DNA from: Thioalkalivibrio sp. XN8
GTDB lineage: Bacteria > Pseudomonadota > Gammaproteobacteria > Steroidobacterales > XN24
DNA length: 64,000 nucleotides
Assembly: GCF_011058255.1 (NCBI RefSeq)
Contig: NZ_JAALFH010000060.1
Span: 124,001 to 188,000, forward strand
Direction: 5' to 3'
Both the position numbers and the translations under genes were made by a program. Shown here one piece after another: positions 19,937 to 29,440 of this stretch. How positions within the stretch are numbered: position 1 is the stretch's first letter; each line of letters opens with the position of its first letter. The notes below the pieces were generated by a model that was not told where the DNA came from, ran no database searches, and saw nothing but the letters and a program-made list of their open reading frames with translations.

Positions 19937-20506
19937 TCAGCCTTTCGGCTTGAAGGAGAACGTCTGGCCGCCGACCGAGGCCTCGAACATCAGGCCGCCC
20001 TTGGCGATCACGAAGGTCGCCATGCCCTTGTAGAACTCGCCGACCGTGGTCGCGTCCTTCTTGCCGCCGCTGGCCCCGGCGCTGGTCCCGGTGGTGCCCG
20101 CGCCCGCGCTGGCTCCCGCGGTCACGACCACGGCGCTCGCCTGGGCGCCGAACTCGAAGTTGCCCGAGGTGAATTCGTCGAAGGCCCGCTGGTCCTTGAA
20201 AAAGATGATCTGGCTGTAGGCCTGGCCGCCGGCCTGCAGGCCGATGGTGATCTGGGTCAGCACCGTGTCGCCCACGTAGGCGCCGCCCCGGTACACCCGG
20301 CCCTCGCCGCGCGCCCCCCCGATGCCGAGCCCGCCCTTGCCCACGGTCGGGAACACCGCGTAACCGTAGCTCTTGTCGAAGAACTGGGCGCTCTCGCCGG
20401 CGTTCTTGAACAGCTGGATGGTCTCGGCGTACCTGTCGGCGGAGGCGGGGGTGGCGCAACCGAGCAGGATCGCGCTCAGGGCAATGATGCGGATGGCGAG
20501 GCTCAT
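19937..20506 (-). CDS. SYLF/YSC84-domain lipoprotein
   Basis: A 189-aa exported protein, with signal and lipobox AILLGCAT near residue 17. The SYLF domain is shown by FFDKSYGYAVFPTVGKGG, GGARGEGRVYRGG, QITIGLQAGGQAYSQIIFF and FEFGAQASAVVVTAGASAG. SYLF proteins bind phosphoinositides in eukaryotes; in bacteria they are secreted or lipid-anchored proteins of unclear role. An Ala/Gly/Thr-rich insert of about 15 residues lies near residue 145. Confidence 0.88.
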   Translation of the reverse strand: MSLAIRIIALSAILLGCATPASADRYAETIQLFKNAGESAQFFDKSYGYAVFPTVGKGGLGIGGARGEGRVYRGGAYVGDTVLTQITIGLQAGGQAYSQIIFFKDQRAFDEFTSGNFEFGAQASAVVVTAGASAGAGTTGTSAGASGGKKDATTVGEFYKGMATFVIAKGGLMFEASVGGQTFSFKPKG

Positions 20507-20587
20507 GGGGATGCTCCGTGTGCGTGGGGCTGTAGGCGGAACATGATAACCGGATTATGATGCGCGCCTCGCCCCGGAGTCGCGTGC

Positions 20588-20944
20588 ATGCGCCGGATCG
20601 GACTGACCGTCCTGCTCCTCTCGCTCAGCAACGTGTTCATGACCTTCGCCTGGTACGCCCACCTGAGAGGCCTGGCGGCCAAGCCCTGGATCATCGCCGC
20701 CCTCGCGAGCTGGGGCGTGGCGCTGTTCGAGTACCTGCTGCAGGTGCCGGCGAACCGGATCGGCTACACCGTGATGAACCTCGGCCAGTTGAAGATCCTG
20801 CAGGAGGTGATCGCGCTGACGGCGTTCGTCCCGTTCGCGTTCTTCTACATGAAGGAGCCGCTGAAGCTGGATTACCTGTGGGCGGCCCTGTGCATCATGG
20901 GCGGGGTGTTCTTCATGTTCCGGGGCAAGCTGTTCGGCGCGTGA
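20588..20944 (+). CDS. DUF486 small membrane protein (DMT superfamily)
   Basis: A 118-aa protein with four hydrophobic helices. LSNVFMTFAWYAHL and FEYLLQVPANRIGY, then LKILQEVIALTAFVPFAFFYMKEPL, are the conserved stretches of DUF486. The family is related to small multidrug-resistance-like transporters, but no substrate is known. It is convergent with the small ArsC/Spx-like gene. Confidence 0.9.
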   Translation: MRRIGLTVLLLSLSNVFMTFAWYAHLRGLAAKPWIIAALASWGVALFEYLLQVPANRIGYTVMNLGQLKILQEVIALTAFVPFAFFYMKEPLKLDYLWAALCIMGGVFFMFRGKLFGA

Positions 20945-20962
20945 CTCCGGTGCCTCTGCGGC

Positions 20963-21334
20963 CTACTTGCTCAGGCCGAAGCGCGCCTTCCAGGCCTTGT
21001 CGCTGAAGCCGACGCTGACGGCGCCGTCGGCGGTCACCAGCACCGGCCGCTTCACCAGCGCCGGGTGCTCCCTGAGCAACAGCGTCCACTCCGGGTCGCT
21101 GCCGGGCGCCTTGCGCGCCTCCGGCAGCTGGCGCCAGGTGGTGGACGCCCGGTTGACCAGCTTGTCCCAGCCGCCCAGTTGCGCGGCCCAGTCCTTGAGG
21201 ACCTCCGGCGCGACGGGGTTGGCGCGGTAGTCCACGAACTCGTGCTCGATGTCGAAGCGCTTCAGCCAGTTGCGCGCCTTGCGGCAGGTGTCGCAGGTGC
21301 CCAGCCCGTAGACGATTACGCCGGGCCCGCTCAT
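20963..21334 (-). CDS. ArsC/Spx-family thioredoxin-fold protein (YffB type)
   Basis: A 123-aa thioredoxin-fold protein with the CXXC motif in VYGLGTCDTCRKARNWL. VDYRANPVAPEVLKDW and LVKRPVLVTADG match the Spx/ArsC/MgsR family, and the latter contains the conserved cis-Pro segment. YffB-like members have weak glutathione-dependent reductase activity. The start overlaps the stop of the S9 peptidase (ATGA), so it is translated from the same message. It is unrelated in fold to the LMW-type ArsC at 19353-19847. Confidence 0.88.
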   Translation of the reverse strand: MSGPGVIVYGLGTCDTCRKARNWLKRFDIEHEFVDYRANPVAPEVLKDWAAQLGGWDKLVNRASTTWRQLPEARKAPGSDPEWTLLLREHPALVKRPVLVTADGAVSVGFSDKAWKARFGLSK

Positions 21335-23334
21335 TCGCCGCCGCCCGCCGCTTTCGCCCTGGCCCCACCGAGGTGGCGGGCAAGGAAGTCCAGCAGCCTG
21401 GTGTAGTACTCGATGCGCCGCTGCTCGTCGTAGAAACCATGGCCTTCGGTCGGATAAATCAGCGTCTCGACCGGCACCTCCGCGCGCTGGAGCGCGGCGG
21501 CCATCGCCTCGGTATGCTCGACCGGCGCCACCTCGTCCTCCCCGCCCGCCGCCAGGAACACCGGCACCTTGATGCGGTCCGCCATGTCGGTGGCCGAGCG
21601 CCCGGCCAGGCTGTCCTCGTCGCCGAGCCAGTCGTTCAGCCAGGTGACGCTGGACTTGCCCCGGCGGCTGTCGTCCCGGTACATCCGCTGCAGGTCATAG
21701 ACGCCGACGTAGCCGGCCGCGCACTGGTAAAGGTCGGGCTCGCGGGCCGCGCCGACGAGAGCCGCATAGGCGCCGTAGCTGGCGCCATAGATGCAGATCC
21801 GCTCGGGATCGGCGATACCCTGCTCGATCGCCCAGCGGGTGGCGTCGGTGACGTCGTCCTGCATCGCGAGGCCCCACTGGCGGGCCCCGGCCTGGTAGAA
21901 GGCGCGCCCCCGGTTGCCGGAGCCGCGGAAGTTCACTTGCAGTACGGCATAGCCGGCCCTGGCCAGCAGCTGTACTTCGTCCGAGAAGCTCCACGTATCG
22001 AACACGCCGAATGGCCCGCCATGCGGCAGCACCACCAGCGGCAGCCGGCCCTCGGGAGCGCCGCGCGGGCGAGTCAGGTAGCCGTCCAGCTCGAGACCGT
22101 CGCGAGCCTCGAGCCTGATCGGCTCCATGGTCGCCATGTCTTCGGGCCAGAGCCATTCGCGCCGGCTGATGACGCGGGAGGCGCCCATGGTTTCGCGGTC
22201 AAACAGGAAGAAGTCGCCCGCATTGGTGTCGGCGGACACCTGCACGAGCGACAGGCCGCCATCCTTGGTGGTGGACGTGACCAGAACCGCCTGTCCCTCG
22301 AACGCCGCCTCCAGCGTCCGCTGCAGGCGCGCCTCGGCGGCGGCGTCGTCGAAGAACACCGTGCGCGGGGTCCCGTCCATCAGCGCGAGGCCGACCGGCG
22401 CATGGGAGGCCCCGGTCTCGCGGATCACCCGCCAGGGGTCCACGTCGTCGTCGCGGAACACCGGCTTGCGCTCGCCGGTCCCGACGTCGAAGGCGACCAC
22501 GCCGTCCGGGCCCTCGGGGTATTCCGTCTGCAAATAAGCCAACTGGTCGTCGGGCGAGAAGCCGAGCACGAATTCGAACTGGCCGGTCTGGGATTCGTCG
22601 TTGACCAGCCGCCACTCGTCGCGTTCTTCGGCGCGGTAGTAGAGCTTGCTGAAGTTGTCGACCCCGGTGCCGCGGGCGAAGCGCACCACGCCCTGGTTGT
22701 CGGTCGTGAAGGTGGCGCGCTCGACCGGCACGCGCGCGACAGTGCTGCGCCGACCGGTGTAGACGTCCATGCGCTCGGCCCGCGCGAAGGGCTCCTCGGT
22801 GAAAGGCCAGATCGCCACAATGACGTGCTGGTCGTCGTTTGGCAGGTCGTCCACGAGGTAGGCCGCCACCCGCTCGGCCTCGCGCCGCCGGATCCGGCTG
22901 CCGGTGCTGTCGCCCTCGACCCGGTACCCGACGAGGTTGACCAGGCGATCCCCGTCGGCGTCCACTGCGAACAGTTCGCCGGTCAGCCGCGGCTCGGCCC
23001 GCTCGCCGGACGCCTCGGACATGCTCATCAGCACGCGGTCGTCGTTGACCCAGGTGAACTGCTCGACGTGCGTGTTCTTGCCGAGGGAGAACGCCGCGGT
23101 GCTCTTGCCGGTGGCGCGGCTGATGATCACCAGACCCGTATGATCGTCACGCGGCACCGTGGCCGCGAGGTACTCGCCGGTCGGGGAGATCTTGATGTTC
23201 TTGAAGGTGTCGCGACGGACGAATTCCGAGACGTCGACTGCGGCGAGCGCGGTATCCTCGGCCGCTAGCGAAGGCGCGTACCCGCCAGCGACGGCGGACA
23301 ACAGTACAAAGACCAGGCTCCTGGCGTAAACCAT
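21331..23334 (-). CDS. S9-family (prolyl-oligopeptidase-type) serine peptidase, exported
   Basis: A 667-aa protein with a signal peptide (MVYARSLVFVLLSAVAGGYAP). An N-terminal propeller-like region is followed by a C-terminal alpha/beta-hydrolase domain. The nucleophile motif is IYGASYGAYAALVGA, the acid region VFLAAGGEDEVAPVEHTEAM and the His region YPTEGHGFYDE. This is the acylaminoacyl-peptidase/dipeptidyl-peptidase type. ATG 23334 has GGAGGA 8 bases upstream and opens the signal peptide. Its role is probably periplasmic peptide breakdown. Confidence 0.93.
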   Translation of the reverse strand: MVYARSLVFVLLSAVAGGYAPSLAAEDTALAAVDVSEFVRRDTFKNIKISPTGEYLAATVPRDDHTGLVIISRATGKSTAAFSLGKNTHVEQFTWVNDDRVLMSMSEASGERAEPRLTGELFAVDADGDRLVNLVGYRVEGDSTGSRIRRREAERVAAYLVDDLPNDDQHVIVAIWPFTEEPFARAERMDVYTGRRSTVARVPVERATFTTDNQGVVRFARGTGVDNFSKLYYRAEERDEWRLVNDESQTGQFEFVLGFSPDDQLAYLQTEYPEGPDGVVAFDVGTGERKPVFRDDDVDPWRVIRETGASHAPVGLALMDGTPRTVFFDDAAAEARLQRTLEAAFEGQAVLVTSTTKDGGLSLVQVSADTNAGDFFLFDRETMGASRVISRREWLWPEDMATMEPIRLEARDGLELDGYLTRPRGAPEGRLPLVVLPHGGPFGVFDTWSFSDEVQLLARAGYAVLQVNFRGSGNRGRAFYQAGARQWGLAMQDDVTDATRWAIEQGIADPERICIYGASYGAYAALVGAAREPDLYQCAAGYVGVYDLQRMYRDDSRRGKSSVTWLNDWLGDEDSLAGRSATDMADRIKVPVFLAAGGEDEVAPVEHTEAMAAALQRAEVPVETLIYPTEGHGFYDEQRRIEYYTRLLDFLARHLGGARAKAAGGGE

Positions 23335-23438
23335 GCGGGGATTCCTCCGGCCTGAAGCCAAGGTCGGCCGTATCTGGGCAATCTAGCCCAGGCGATATGG
23401 GGTTGTTAGCTGTGGTTTCCCGCAGCCGGCCTGGCGCC

Positions 23439-25274
23439 CTACTCCACCGTCACCGACTTCGCCAGGTTGCGCGGCTGGTCCACATCGGTGCCCTTGAGCA
23501 CAGCGACGTGGTAGGACAGCAGCTGCAGCGGGACGGTGTAGGCGATCGGCGCCTGGAAGTCCTCGATGTGGGCCGGCATTTCCAGCACCGTCACGCCGGG
23601 TCCGTTCTCGACGTGGGAGTCGGGGTCGGCGAAGACGAACAGCTCGCCGCCGCGGGCGCGGACTTCCTGCATGTTGGCCTTCAGCTTCTCGAGCAGCTCG
23701 TTGTTCGGCGCCACGATGATCACCGGCATGTCGTCGTCGACCAGCGCCAGCGGGCCGTGCTTGAGCTCGCCGGCCGGGTAGGCCTCGGCGTGGATGTAGG
23801 AGATTTCCTTCAGCTTCAGCGCGCCCTCCAGCGCCACCGGGAACTGGATGCCGCGGCCGAGGAACAGGGCGTTGTGCTTGTCGACGAAGCGCTCGGCCAG
23901 CAGCTCGATGGCGGGGTCCATCTCGAGAATCTTCTCCAGCAGCGCCGGCACGCCGGCGAGCTGGCGCACCAGGTCGGCCTCGGTCTCGGCGTCGAGGCCG
24001 TTGCGCCGCGCCAGCGCCAGGCCGAGCAGTGACAGCGCGGCCAGCTGGGTGGTGAAGGCCTTGGTGGAGGCGACGCCGATTTCGGGTCCGGCGCGGGTCA
24101 TCAGCACCAGGTCGGACTCGCGCACCAGCGCGCTCTCGGGCACGTTGCAGATGCCGACCGTGGCGAGGTAGTCCATTTTCTTGGCCGCGCGCAGCGCCTC
24201 GAGGGTGTCGAGGGTCTCGCCCGACTGGGAAATGGTGACGTAGAGGGTGTCGGCGGGCACCACCGGCTGGCGGTAGCGGTACTCGCTGGCGATCTCGACC
24301 ATGCACGGGATGCGGGCGTACCTCTCGATGAAATACCGCGCCACCATGCCGGCGTGGTAACTGGTGCCGCAGGCCACGATCTGCACCGCGCGCACTTTCT
24401 CGAAAATCTTCTCCGCCGCCGGGCCGAAGGCCTGGGCCAGCACCTTGCCGGCGCCGATGCGCTCGCTCAGCGTCTCGGCCACCGCCCGCGGCTGCTCGTG
24501 GATCTCTTTCTGCATGAAGTGGCGGTACTGGCCCCGCTCCATGGCGTCGGCCGACAAGGCGCTCTCCTTCTCGGCGCGCTGGACTTTGCGGCCCTCGGCG
24601 TCCTCGATGGTGACCGCCTGGCGCGTGACCAGGGCGATGTCGCCTTCCTCGAGGAAGATGAAGCGCCGCGTCACCGGCAGCAGCGCGGCGACGTCGGAGG
24701 CGACGAAGTTCTCGCCGATCCCGAGGCCGAGCACCACCGGGCAGCCGGCGCGCGCCACCACGATCCGGTCGGGGTCGTCGGAGCTCATCACCGCCAGCGC
24801 GTAGGCGCCCTCGAGATCGGCCACCGTCCGCTTCACCGCGGCCTGCAGGTCGCCGCCCTCGCCCAGGTAATGCCGGATCCGGTGCGCGACCACCTCGGTG
24901 TCGGTCTCGGACTCGAATGTATAGCCCAGGCCCTGCAGCTCGCGCCGCAGCGTCTCGTGGTTTTCGATGATGCCGTTATGGACCAGCGCCAGGCCGGGCC
25001 CCGACACCTGCGGATGCGCGTTGCGCTCGCTCGGCACGCCGTGCGTCGCCCAGCGGGTGTGGGCGATGCCGCAATTGCCGCGCAGCGGCGCGGCGTCGAG
25101 CGAGTCCTGCAGCCGCTGCACCTTGCCCTCGGTGCGACGGCGCTCGATGGTGCGGCCGTCCACCTCGATGGCGAGGCCGGCCGAGTCGTAACCCCGGTAC
25201 TCCAGCCGCCGCAGTCCTTCCATGAGGATCGGGACCACGTCCCGCTCGGCGATGCCGCCAACGATTCCGCACAT
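23439..25274 (-). CDS. glmS: Glutamine-fructose-6-phosphate aminotransferase
   Basis: Makes glucosamine-6-phosphate from fructose-6-phosphate and Gln, the first step to UDP-GlcNAc. The 611-aa protein has the N-terminal nucleophile Cys2 ([12 protein letters not shown]) and the glutaminase core [17 protein letters not shown]. Two SIS domains follow ([31 protein letters not shown]), then the C-terminal LAKSVTVE. It lies 36 bases after glmU. No glmS ribozyme or GlmZ-type element was seen. Confidence 0.97.
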   Translation of the reverse strand: MCGIVGGIAERDVVPILMEGLRRLEYRGYDSAGLAIEVDGRTIERRRTEGKVQRLQDSLDAAPLRGNCGIAHTRWATHGVPSERNAHPQVSGPGLALVHNGIIENHETLRRELQGLGYTFESETDTEVVAHRIRHYLGEGGDLQAAVKRTVADLEGAYALAVMSSDDPDRIVVARAGCPVVLGLGIGENFVASDVAALLPVTRRFIFLEEGDIALVTRQAVTIEDAEGRKVQRAEKESALSADAMERGQYRHFMQKEIHEQPRAVAETLSERIGAGKVLAQAFGPAAEKIFEKVRAVQIVACGTSYHAGMVARYFIERYARIPCMVEIASEYRYRQPVVPADTLYVTISQSGETLDTLEALRAAKKMDYLATVGICNVPESALVRESDLVLMTRAGPEIGVASTKAFTTQLAALSLLGLALARRNGLDAETEADLVRQLAGVPALLEKILEMDPAIELLAERFVDKHNALFLGRGIQFPVALEGALKLKEISYIHAEAYPAGELKHGPLALVDDDMPVIIVAPNNELLEKLKANMQEVRARGGELFVFADPDSHVENGPGVTVLEMPAHIEDFQAPIAYTVPLQLLSYHVAVLKGTDVDQPRNLAKSVTVE

Positions 25275-25310
25275 GTGCCTGTTCCCGCCCGGCGGCGCGC
25301 CTGCGCCGCC

Positions 25311-26678
25311 TCAGTTGCTCTTTTTCACGGGCCGCTTCCAGCCGCGCACCGTGACCTGCTTGCCGCGCGCCACCGTCAGCTCCCCGGCCGGCGCGTCCTT
25401 CGACACCGTGGAGCCGGCGCCGATGGTGGCGCCTGGCCCGATCTCCACCGGAGCCACCAGCGCCGTGTTGGAGCCGATGAAGGCGTCGTCGCCGATCACG
25501 GTGCGATGCTTGTTGGCGCCGTCGTAATTACAGGTGATCGTGCCCGCGCCGACGTTGACGCGCGTCCCAATCTCCGCGTCGCCGATGTAGCTCAGGTGGT
25601 TGACCTTGCTGCCGGTGCCGACGCGGCTCTTCTTCAGCTCGACGAAGTTCCCGACCTTGACGCCCTCGGCCAGCACCGCGCCCGGCCGGAAGCGGGCGAA
25701 GGGGCCGAGCTCGCAGTTCGGGCCGATGTCGGCCTCCTCGATCATGGTGTTGGCGTGCACCCGGCAGCCGGCGCCGAGGCGGCTGTCGCGGATCACCACG
25801 TTGGGGCCGATCACCACGTCGTCGCCGAGGACCACGACCCCCTCGAAGATCGCGTTGACGTCGATCACCACGTCGCGGCCGCACTCGACCCGGCCGCGCA
25901 CGTCCACCCGCGCCGGGTCCACCAGGGTGACGCCGGCGGCCATCAGTTCCTCGGTGATGCGCTTGCGCAAGGTGGTCTCCAGGCCGGCCAGCTGCCGGCG
26001 GTCGTTGATCCCCAGCACTTCGGTCATGGTCGGGGCCAGCATCGCCTCCACCGGCACGTCGTCGGCCACCGCCGCGGCGACGACATCGGTGAGGTAATAC
26101 TCGCCCTGTGAATTGTTGTTGCACAGCCCCTCGAGCCAGGCCCGCAGGCGCTTGGCCGGCGCCGCCATGATGCCGGTGTTGACCTCGCTGACCCGGAGCT
26201 CCGAGTCGCTGGCGTCCTTCTGCTCGACGATGCGCACCACGCGCCCGGCGGCCTCGCGGATGAGCCGGCCGTAGCCGGTCGGGTCCTCGAGGCGGACGCC
26301 GAGCACCGCCAGCGACCCGCCCCGCGCCTTCTCGACCAGCGGCTTCAGCGTCCGGGCCTCGATCAGCGGCACGTCGCCGTAGAGCACCAGCACCGTGGAG
26401 TCGTCCGGGATGGCCGGCATCGCCTGCGCCACCGCGTGGCCGGTGCCGAGCTGCTCGGCCTGCAACACCCAGTTGACGTCCGCGTCGGGGAAGGCCGCGG
26501 GCACGGCGTCGCCACCATGGCCGTAGACCACGTGCGTGGCATGGGCCCCGAGCCCGAGCGCCCGGCCCAGGACGTGCGCCAGCAGGGGCCGGCCGGCGAG
26601 GGGCTGCAGCACTTTCGGCCGGGCGGACTTCATCCGGGTGCCCTGGCCGGCGGCGAGGATAACGACGTGCAAAGCCAT
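25311..26678 (-). CDS. glmU: Bifunctional UDP-GlcNAc pyrophosphorylase/glucosamine-1-P acetyltransferase
   Basis: Acetylates GlcN-1-P and couples it to UTP. The 455-aa protein has the pyrophosphorylase loop LAAGQGTRMKSARPKVLQ at the N-terminus and YGDVPLI with the metal Asp. The C-terminal left-handed beta-helix holds EGVKVGNFVELKKSRVG, GAGTITCNYDGANK and DDAFIGSNTALVAPV. It is first in the glmU-glmS operon; DnaA-box-like sites lie in the leader region. Confidence 0.97.
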   Translation of the reverse strand: MALHVVILAAGQGTRMKSARPKVLQPLAGRPLLAHVLGRALGLGAHATHVVYGHGGDAVPAAFPDADVNWVLQAEQLGTGHAVAQAMPAIPDDSTVLVLYGDVPLIEARTLKPLVEKARGGSLAVLGVRLEDPTGYGRLIREAAGRVVRIVEQKDASDSELRVSEVNTGIMAAPAKRLRAWLEGLCNNNSQGEYYLTDVVAAAVADDVPVEAMLAPTMTEVLGINDRRQLAGLETTLRKRITEELMAAGVTLVDPARVDVRGRVECGRDVVIDVNAIFEGVVVLGDDVVIGPNVVIRDSRLGAGCRVHANTMIEEADIGPNCELGPFARFRPGAVLAEGVKVGNFVELKKSRVGTGSKVNHLSYIGDAEIGTRVNVGAGTITCNYDGANKHRTVIGDDAFIGSNTALVAPVEIGPGATIGAGSTVSKDAPAGELTVARGKQVTVRGWKRPVKKSN

Positions 26679-26707
26679 GTTTTTATTGGTCCTCGATAAG
26701 GCGGCGC

Positions 26708-26788
26708 ATCATAGCGCAGGCGGGCGGAGGCACTACTGTGGATATTTTACCCACAGGCATCCCCGCTCCTGCAGGTCGCTGTGGATAA
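26708..26788. promoter_or_regulatory. glmU promoter candidate with three DnaA-box-like sites
   Basis: On the minus strand TATGAT (26708-26713) is a good -10 box, 30 bases before glmU, but the -35 is poor. Directly upstream are TGTGGATAT (26737-26745), TTACCCACA (26747-26755) and TGTGGATAA (26780-26788). The last is an exact DnaA box (TTATCCACA) in reverse; the other two differ from it by one base. They fill the intergenic gap between glmU and the next gene. Confidence 0.5.
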
Positions 26789-26793
26789 GATTT

Positions 26794-27237
26794 TCACTTG
26801 AACCGCTCCCGGGCGCTGTCGAGGGCCCGCGCCAGCCGCTCCGGCTGGTCGGTGCCGAGCCGGAACCGGCTGCCGTCCCGCAGGGTGATCTCCACCGCGT
26901 CCAGCCCGGAAACGCTGTACAGCATCCCCCGCGGCGTGATGCGCCAGCCGAGGCCCCAGTACCAGGGATTGCGCACCACCTCGACGTTGGCAATCTCCGC
27001 CAGCGGTACCTGCTTGCGCAACACGCCGGGGCCGAACCAGAACAGCAGCGACGACGCCGTGATCTGCACGCTGAGGGACGAGAACACGACCGCAATCGCG
27101 ACCAGCACGCCGAAGACTACGAGCAGCGCGGGGTGGGCGGCCACCGGGCCCAGCACTACGAGGAGGCCCACGACGATGGCGCCGACCAGCCAGAGCATGG
27201 TCGTGCCGGGCTGCTTGTGGCTGTAGAGCGTCTTCAC
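26794..27237 (-). CDS. Membrane protein with PH-like domain
   Basis: A 147-aa protein: two hydrophobic segments near residues 14-35 and 38-55, followed by a beta-rich cytoplasmic part. ITPRGMLYSVSGLDAVEITL and FRLGTDQPERLARALDSA look like a bacterial PH domain, which often ends with 'DGSRFRLGTDQPE'. The function is unknown. The start overlaps the beta-propeller gene's end (ATGA at 27234-27237). Confidence 0.75.
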   Translation of the reverse strand: MKTLYSHKQPGTTMLWLVGAIVVGLLVVLGPVAAHPALLVVFGVLVAIAVVFSSLSVQITASSLLFWFGPGVLRKQVPLAEIANVEVVRNPWYWGLGWRITPRGMLYSVSGLDAVEITLRDGSRFRLGTDQPERLARALDSARERFK

Positions 27238-28244
27238 GGCAGCGCCACGATCCCCAGCGCGTCGGGCTCACGGCCGGTTTCCCAGCGGTCGATGATTTCC
27301 CAGCTGGCGGTGTCGATCACGGCCAGCTCGTTGCCGCCGCTGATCGCCACGAAGGCCCGGCTGCCGTCCGGGGAGATTTCCACCCCGATCGGCAGCGCGG
27401 TGGTGCCGAGCAGGGTCTCCTGGTACTCGGCGTCGGGGTCGGCCACCTGGACGGTGGCGACGAGCTCGCGGCTGGCGGTGTCGAACACCGACAGCGTCGC
27501 GGCGCGGGCGTTGGTCACCAGCGCGCGGCGGCCGTCCGGGCTGACGGCGATGCGGATCGGGAACCCCGGCGACTCGAGCGTCGCCAGCACCTCCAGGCTC
27601 TCCTCGTCCACGACGCTGACGGTGTCGTCGGCCCGGTTGGTCACCCAGATCTCGCGGCGGTCGGCCACCACCGCCACGCCCTCGGCGCCGGCCCCGGTCT
27701 CGATCGAGCCGATCACCTTGCCTTCGTGCACGTTCACTTTCTCCAGGGTGCCGGCGGAGATGTTGGTGACATAGGCGAAGCGGCCGTCGCGCGACGCGGC
27801 CACCATGTGGGCCGTACCCTCGCCGACTGGAATGCGGGTTTTCACGTTTCCCCGCGCAGCGTCCACCACCAGCAGGCTGTCGCTGCCCTCGGTGGTCACG
27901 GCCAGCAGGTAGCCGCTTAGGAAGGCCATGCCGTGGGGCCGGGTGTTCTCGCCCAGGTCCACCACGCGCGCCATGCGGCCGGCCGGCCACTCGATCACGC
28001 CCAGCGTGTTGCCGGTGGTCTCGCGGTCGCCGTAATTGCTCACCACGGCGTAGCGAAAGTCGGAGGACACCTCGATCTCGTGCGGTCCGACCTCGGTGGC
28101 GAATTCGGCCTGCTTCTCGCCGCTGGCGAGATCGAGCGCCCAGATGGACCGGGCGCTCTTGTTGCCCACCAGGAGCACGTCGGCGCAGGCGGCCCCCGCG
28201 ACGAGCAGGCAGGCCGTCGTGGCAAGGAGGGTCGACAGTCTCAT
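27234..28244 (-). CDS. Exported YncE-type beta-propeller protein
   Basis: A 336-aa protein with a signal peptide (MRLSTLLATTACLLVAGAACA). Seven or so repeats of the 'VSPDGRRALVTNARAATLSVFD' kind form a beta-propeller, as in YncE and surface-antigen propellers. Repeats include DGRFAYVTNISAGTLEKVNV and EIWVTNRADDTVSVVDEESL. A Cys in the AACAD region might make it a lipoprotein, but AACA-D also fits SPase I cleavage. The start at 28244 has GAAGGTG ahead. It may bind a metal cofactor or another ligand; this cannot be read from sequence. Confidence 0.88.
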   Translation of the reverse strand: MRLSTLLATTACLLVAGAACADVLLVGNKSARSIWALDLASGEKQAEFATEVGPHEIEVSSDFRYAVVSNYGDRETTGNTLGVIEWPAGRMARVVDLGENTRPHGMAFLSGYLLAVTTEGSDSLLVVDAARGNVKTRIPVGEGTAHMVAASRDGRFAYVTNISAGTLEKVNVHEGKVIGSIETGAGAEGVAVVADRREIWVTNRADDTVSVVDEESLEVLATLESPGFPIRIAVSPDGRRALVTNARAATLSVFDTASRELVATVQVADPDAEYQETLLGTTALPIGVEISPDGSRAFVAISGGNELAVIDTASWEIIDRWETGREPDALGIVALP

Positions 28245-28317
28245 AGAATCACCTTCGGTCGCTGGACGGGCCGGCCCAGATGATATCGCGTTCGTATTCC
28301 CGAGGCAGGTTTTGGCA

Positions 28318-29430
28318 GTGACTGGCAACTACTACTACTTTATTTCCTCTCCGCTGCATTTCCTGCTCGCCGTGAACATGGCGATCCGCTACCGCGAGGC
28401 GCGGAACATCGCGGTGATCTCCTCCCGCATCGAGAGCAACGCCAGGCTGCTGGGCGAGGTGATCCGGCGGGACGGCCGGGTGTTCTGCGACCTGATCATG
28501 CTGGAAAGCGGCCCCGGCAAGGGCCACGGCAGCAAGGCCCGGCAACGGAAACAGCGGATGCAGGTCCTGCGCGACTACCTCGGGCAGCACCCGGCGGAGA
28601 AGATCTTCACCGGCAGCGACCGGCACGTCGAGTTCCAGTACGCCATGCATGTCGCCCATGGCCACGACCCGGCCGTGCAGGGCATCTACCTCGACGACGG
28701 CCTGCATACCTATCTCGGCTCGCGCCGGATGCACAGCTTCCAGCACAAGTACGGCGACGCCCTGCTCAAGAAGCTCTATTACGGCACCTGGTGGAAGAAC
28801 CCGGTGATCCTGGGCACCTCGGGCTGGATCTCCGAGGTCTATGCCGTGTTCCCGGAGCTGGTGCACCCGGTCTACCGGGAGCTGGGCAAGAAAGTGCTGC
28901 CCTTCGACAGCAGCTACTTCGCCACCCGGGCCTTCGAGCACATCTCGGGCGTGCTGGCCGAGGTGACCGGGCTCGACCGCGAGACCCTGGGCCAGGTCGA
29001 CTTCGTCCTGCTGCTGACCCACGAGCAGCACTACATCGACCCCTGGGCCCACACCGAGCGGATGATGCAGATCATGGGCGCGCACGCGCCGCAGGAGCGC
29101 ATCGCCCTCAAGGCGCATCCGCGCTCCAGCCTGCTGCCGGAGCTCCGCCAGCGCTATCCGCGCGCCGTGCACCTGGACAACCGCGTCGGCTTCGAGCTGC
29201 TGGTGCCGCTGCTCCACGAGAACTGCGTCTTCATCGCCGACATCAGCAGCTCGCTGTTCACCGTGAAATGGCTGCAGCCGAAGCAGCGCGCCTTCGCGGT
29301 CGAAGTGCCCCATCCGACCATCGAGCATTACCGCGGCGAGGTCCAGGCGCTGTTCGACCGGATGGGGATCCGCCGCGTGTCCTACGACGAGCTGGAGGCG
29401 ACGCTGACGCAGGACGCCGCACCAGCGTGA
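28318..29430 (+). CDS. Bacterial sialyltransferase-like/polysialyltransferase-superfamily protein
   Basis: A 370-aa cytoplasmic protein. Three motifs of the bacterial sialyltransferase superfamily (GT52 and polysialyltransferase PF07388-like) are in the right order: Asp-Asp-Gly at 126-128 (GIYLDDGLHTY), His-Pro at 267-268 (ALKAHPRSS) and Ser-Ser at 310-312 (ADISSSLFTVKWL). The N-terminus NYYYFISSPLHFLLAVNMA also fits. The donor could be CMP-sialic acid or another nucleotide sugar, and no neu genes are in view. The start is GTG 28318 or TTG 28312. It is divergent from the propeller gene and convergent with a sulfotransferase. Confidence 0.75.
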   Translation: MTGNYYYFISSPLHFLLAVNMAIRYREARNIAVISSRIESNARLLGEVIRRDGRVFCDLIMLESGPGKGHGSKARQRKQRMQVLRDYLGQHPAEKIFTGSDRHVEFQYAMHVAHGHDPAVQGIYLDDGLHTYLGSRRMHSFQHKYGDALLKKLYYGTWWKNPVILGTSGWISEVYAVFPELVHPVYRELGKKVLPFDSSYFATRAFEHISGVLAEVTGLDRETLGQVDFVLLLTHEQHYIDPWAHTERMMQIMGAHAPQERIALKAHPRSSLLPELRQRYPRAVHLDNRVGFELLVPLLHENCVFIADISSSLFTVKWLQPKQRAFAVEVPHPTIEHYRGEVQALFDRMGIRRVSYDELEATLTQDAAPA

Positions 29431-29440
29431 GTAGGCCGCC

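Noticed and set aside
21373-23268. Long plus-strand open frame opposite the S9 peptidase
   Set aside because: The S9 peptidase frame has signal peptide and catalytic motifs. The opposite frame has none.
23374-23391. CTGGGC/GCCCAG hairpin between glmS and the S9 peptidase
   Set aside because: Only 6 pairs and no T run, too weak to call a terminator.
24354-26111. Long plus-strand open frame opposite glmS and glmU
   Set aside because: Antisense to two certain genes with full family motifs.
26700-26794. Complete replication origin at the DnaA-box cluster
   Set aside because: Only 116 bases are intergenic, with three boxes, no AT-rich unwinding stretch and no dnaA/dnaN/gyrB nearby. Kept only as a DnaA-box observation.
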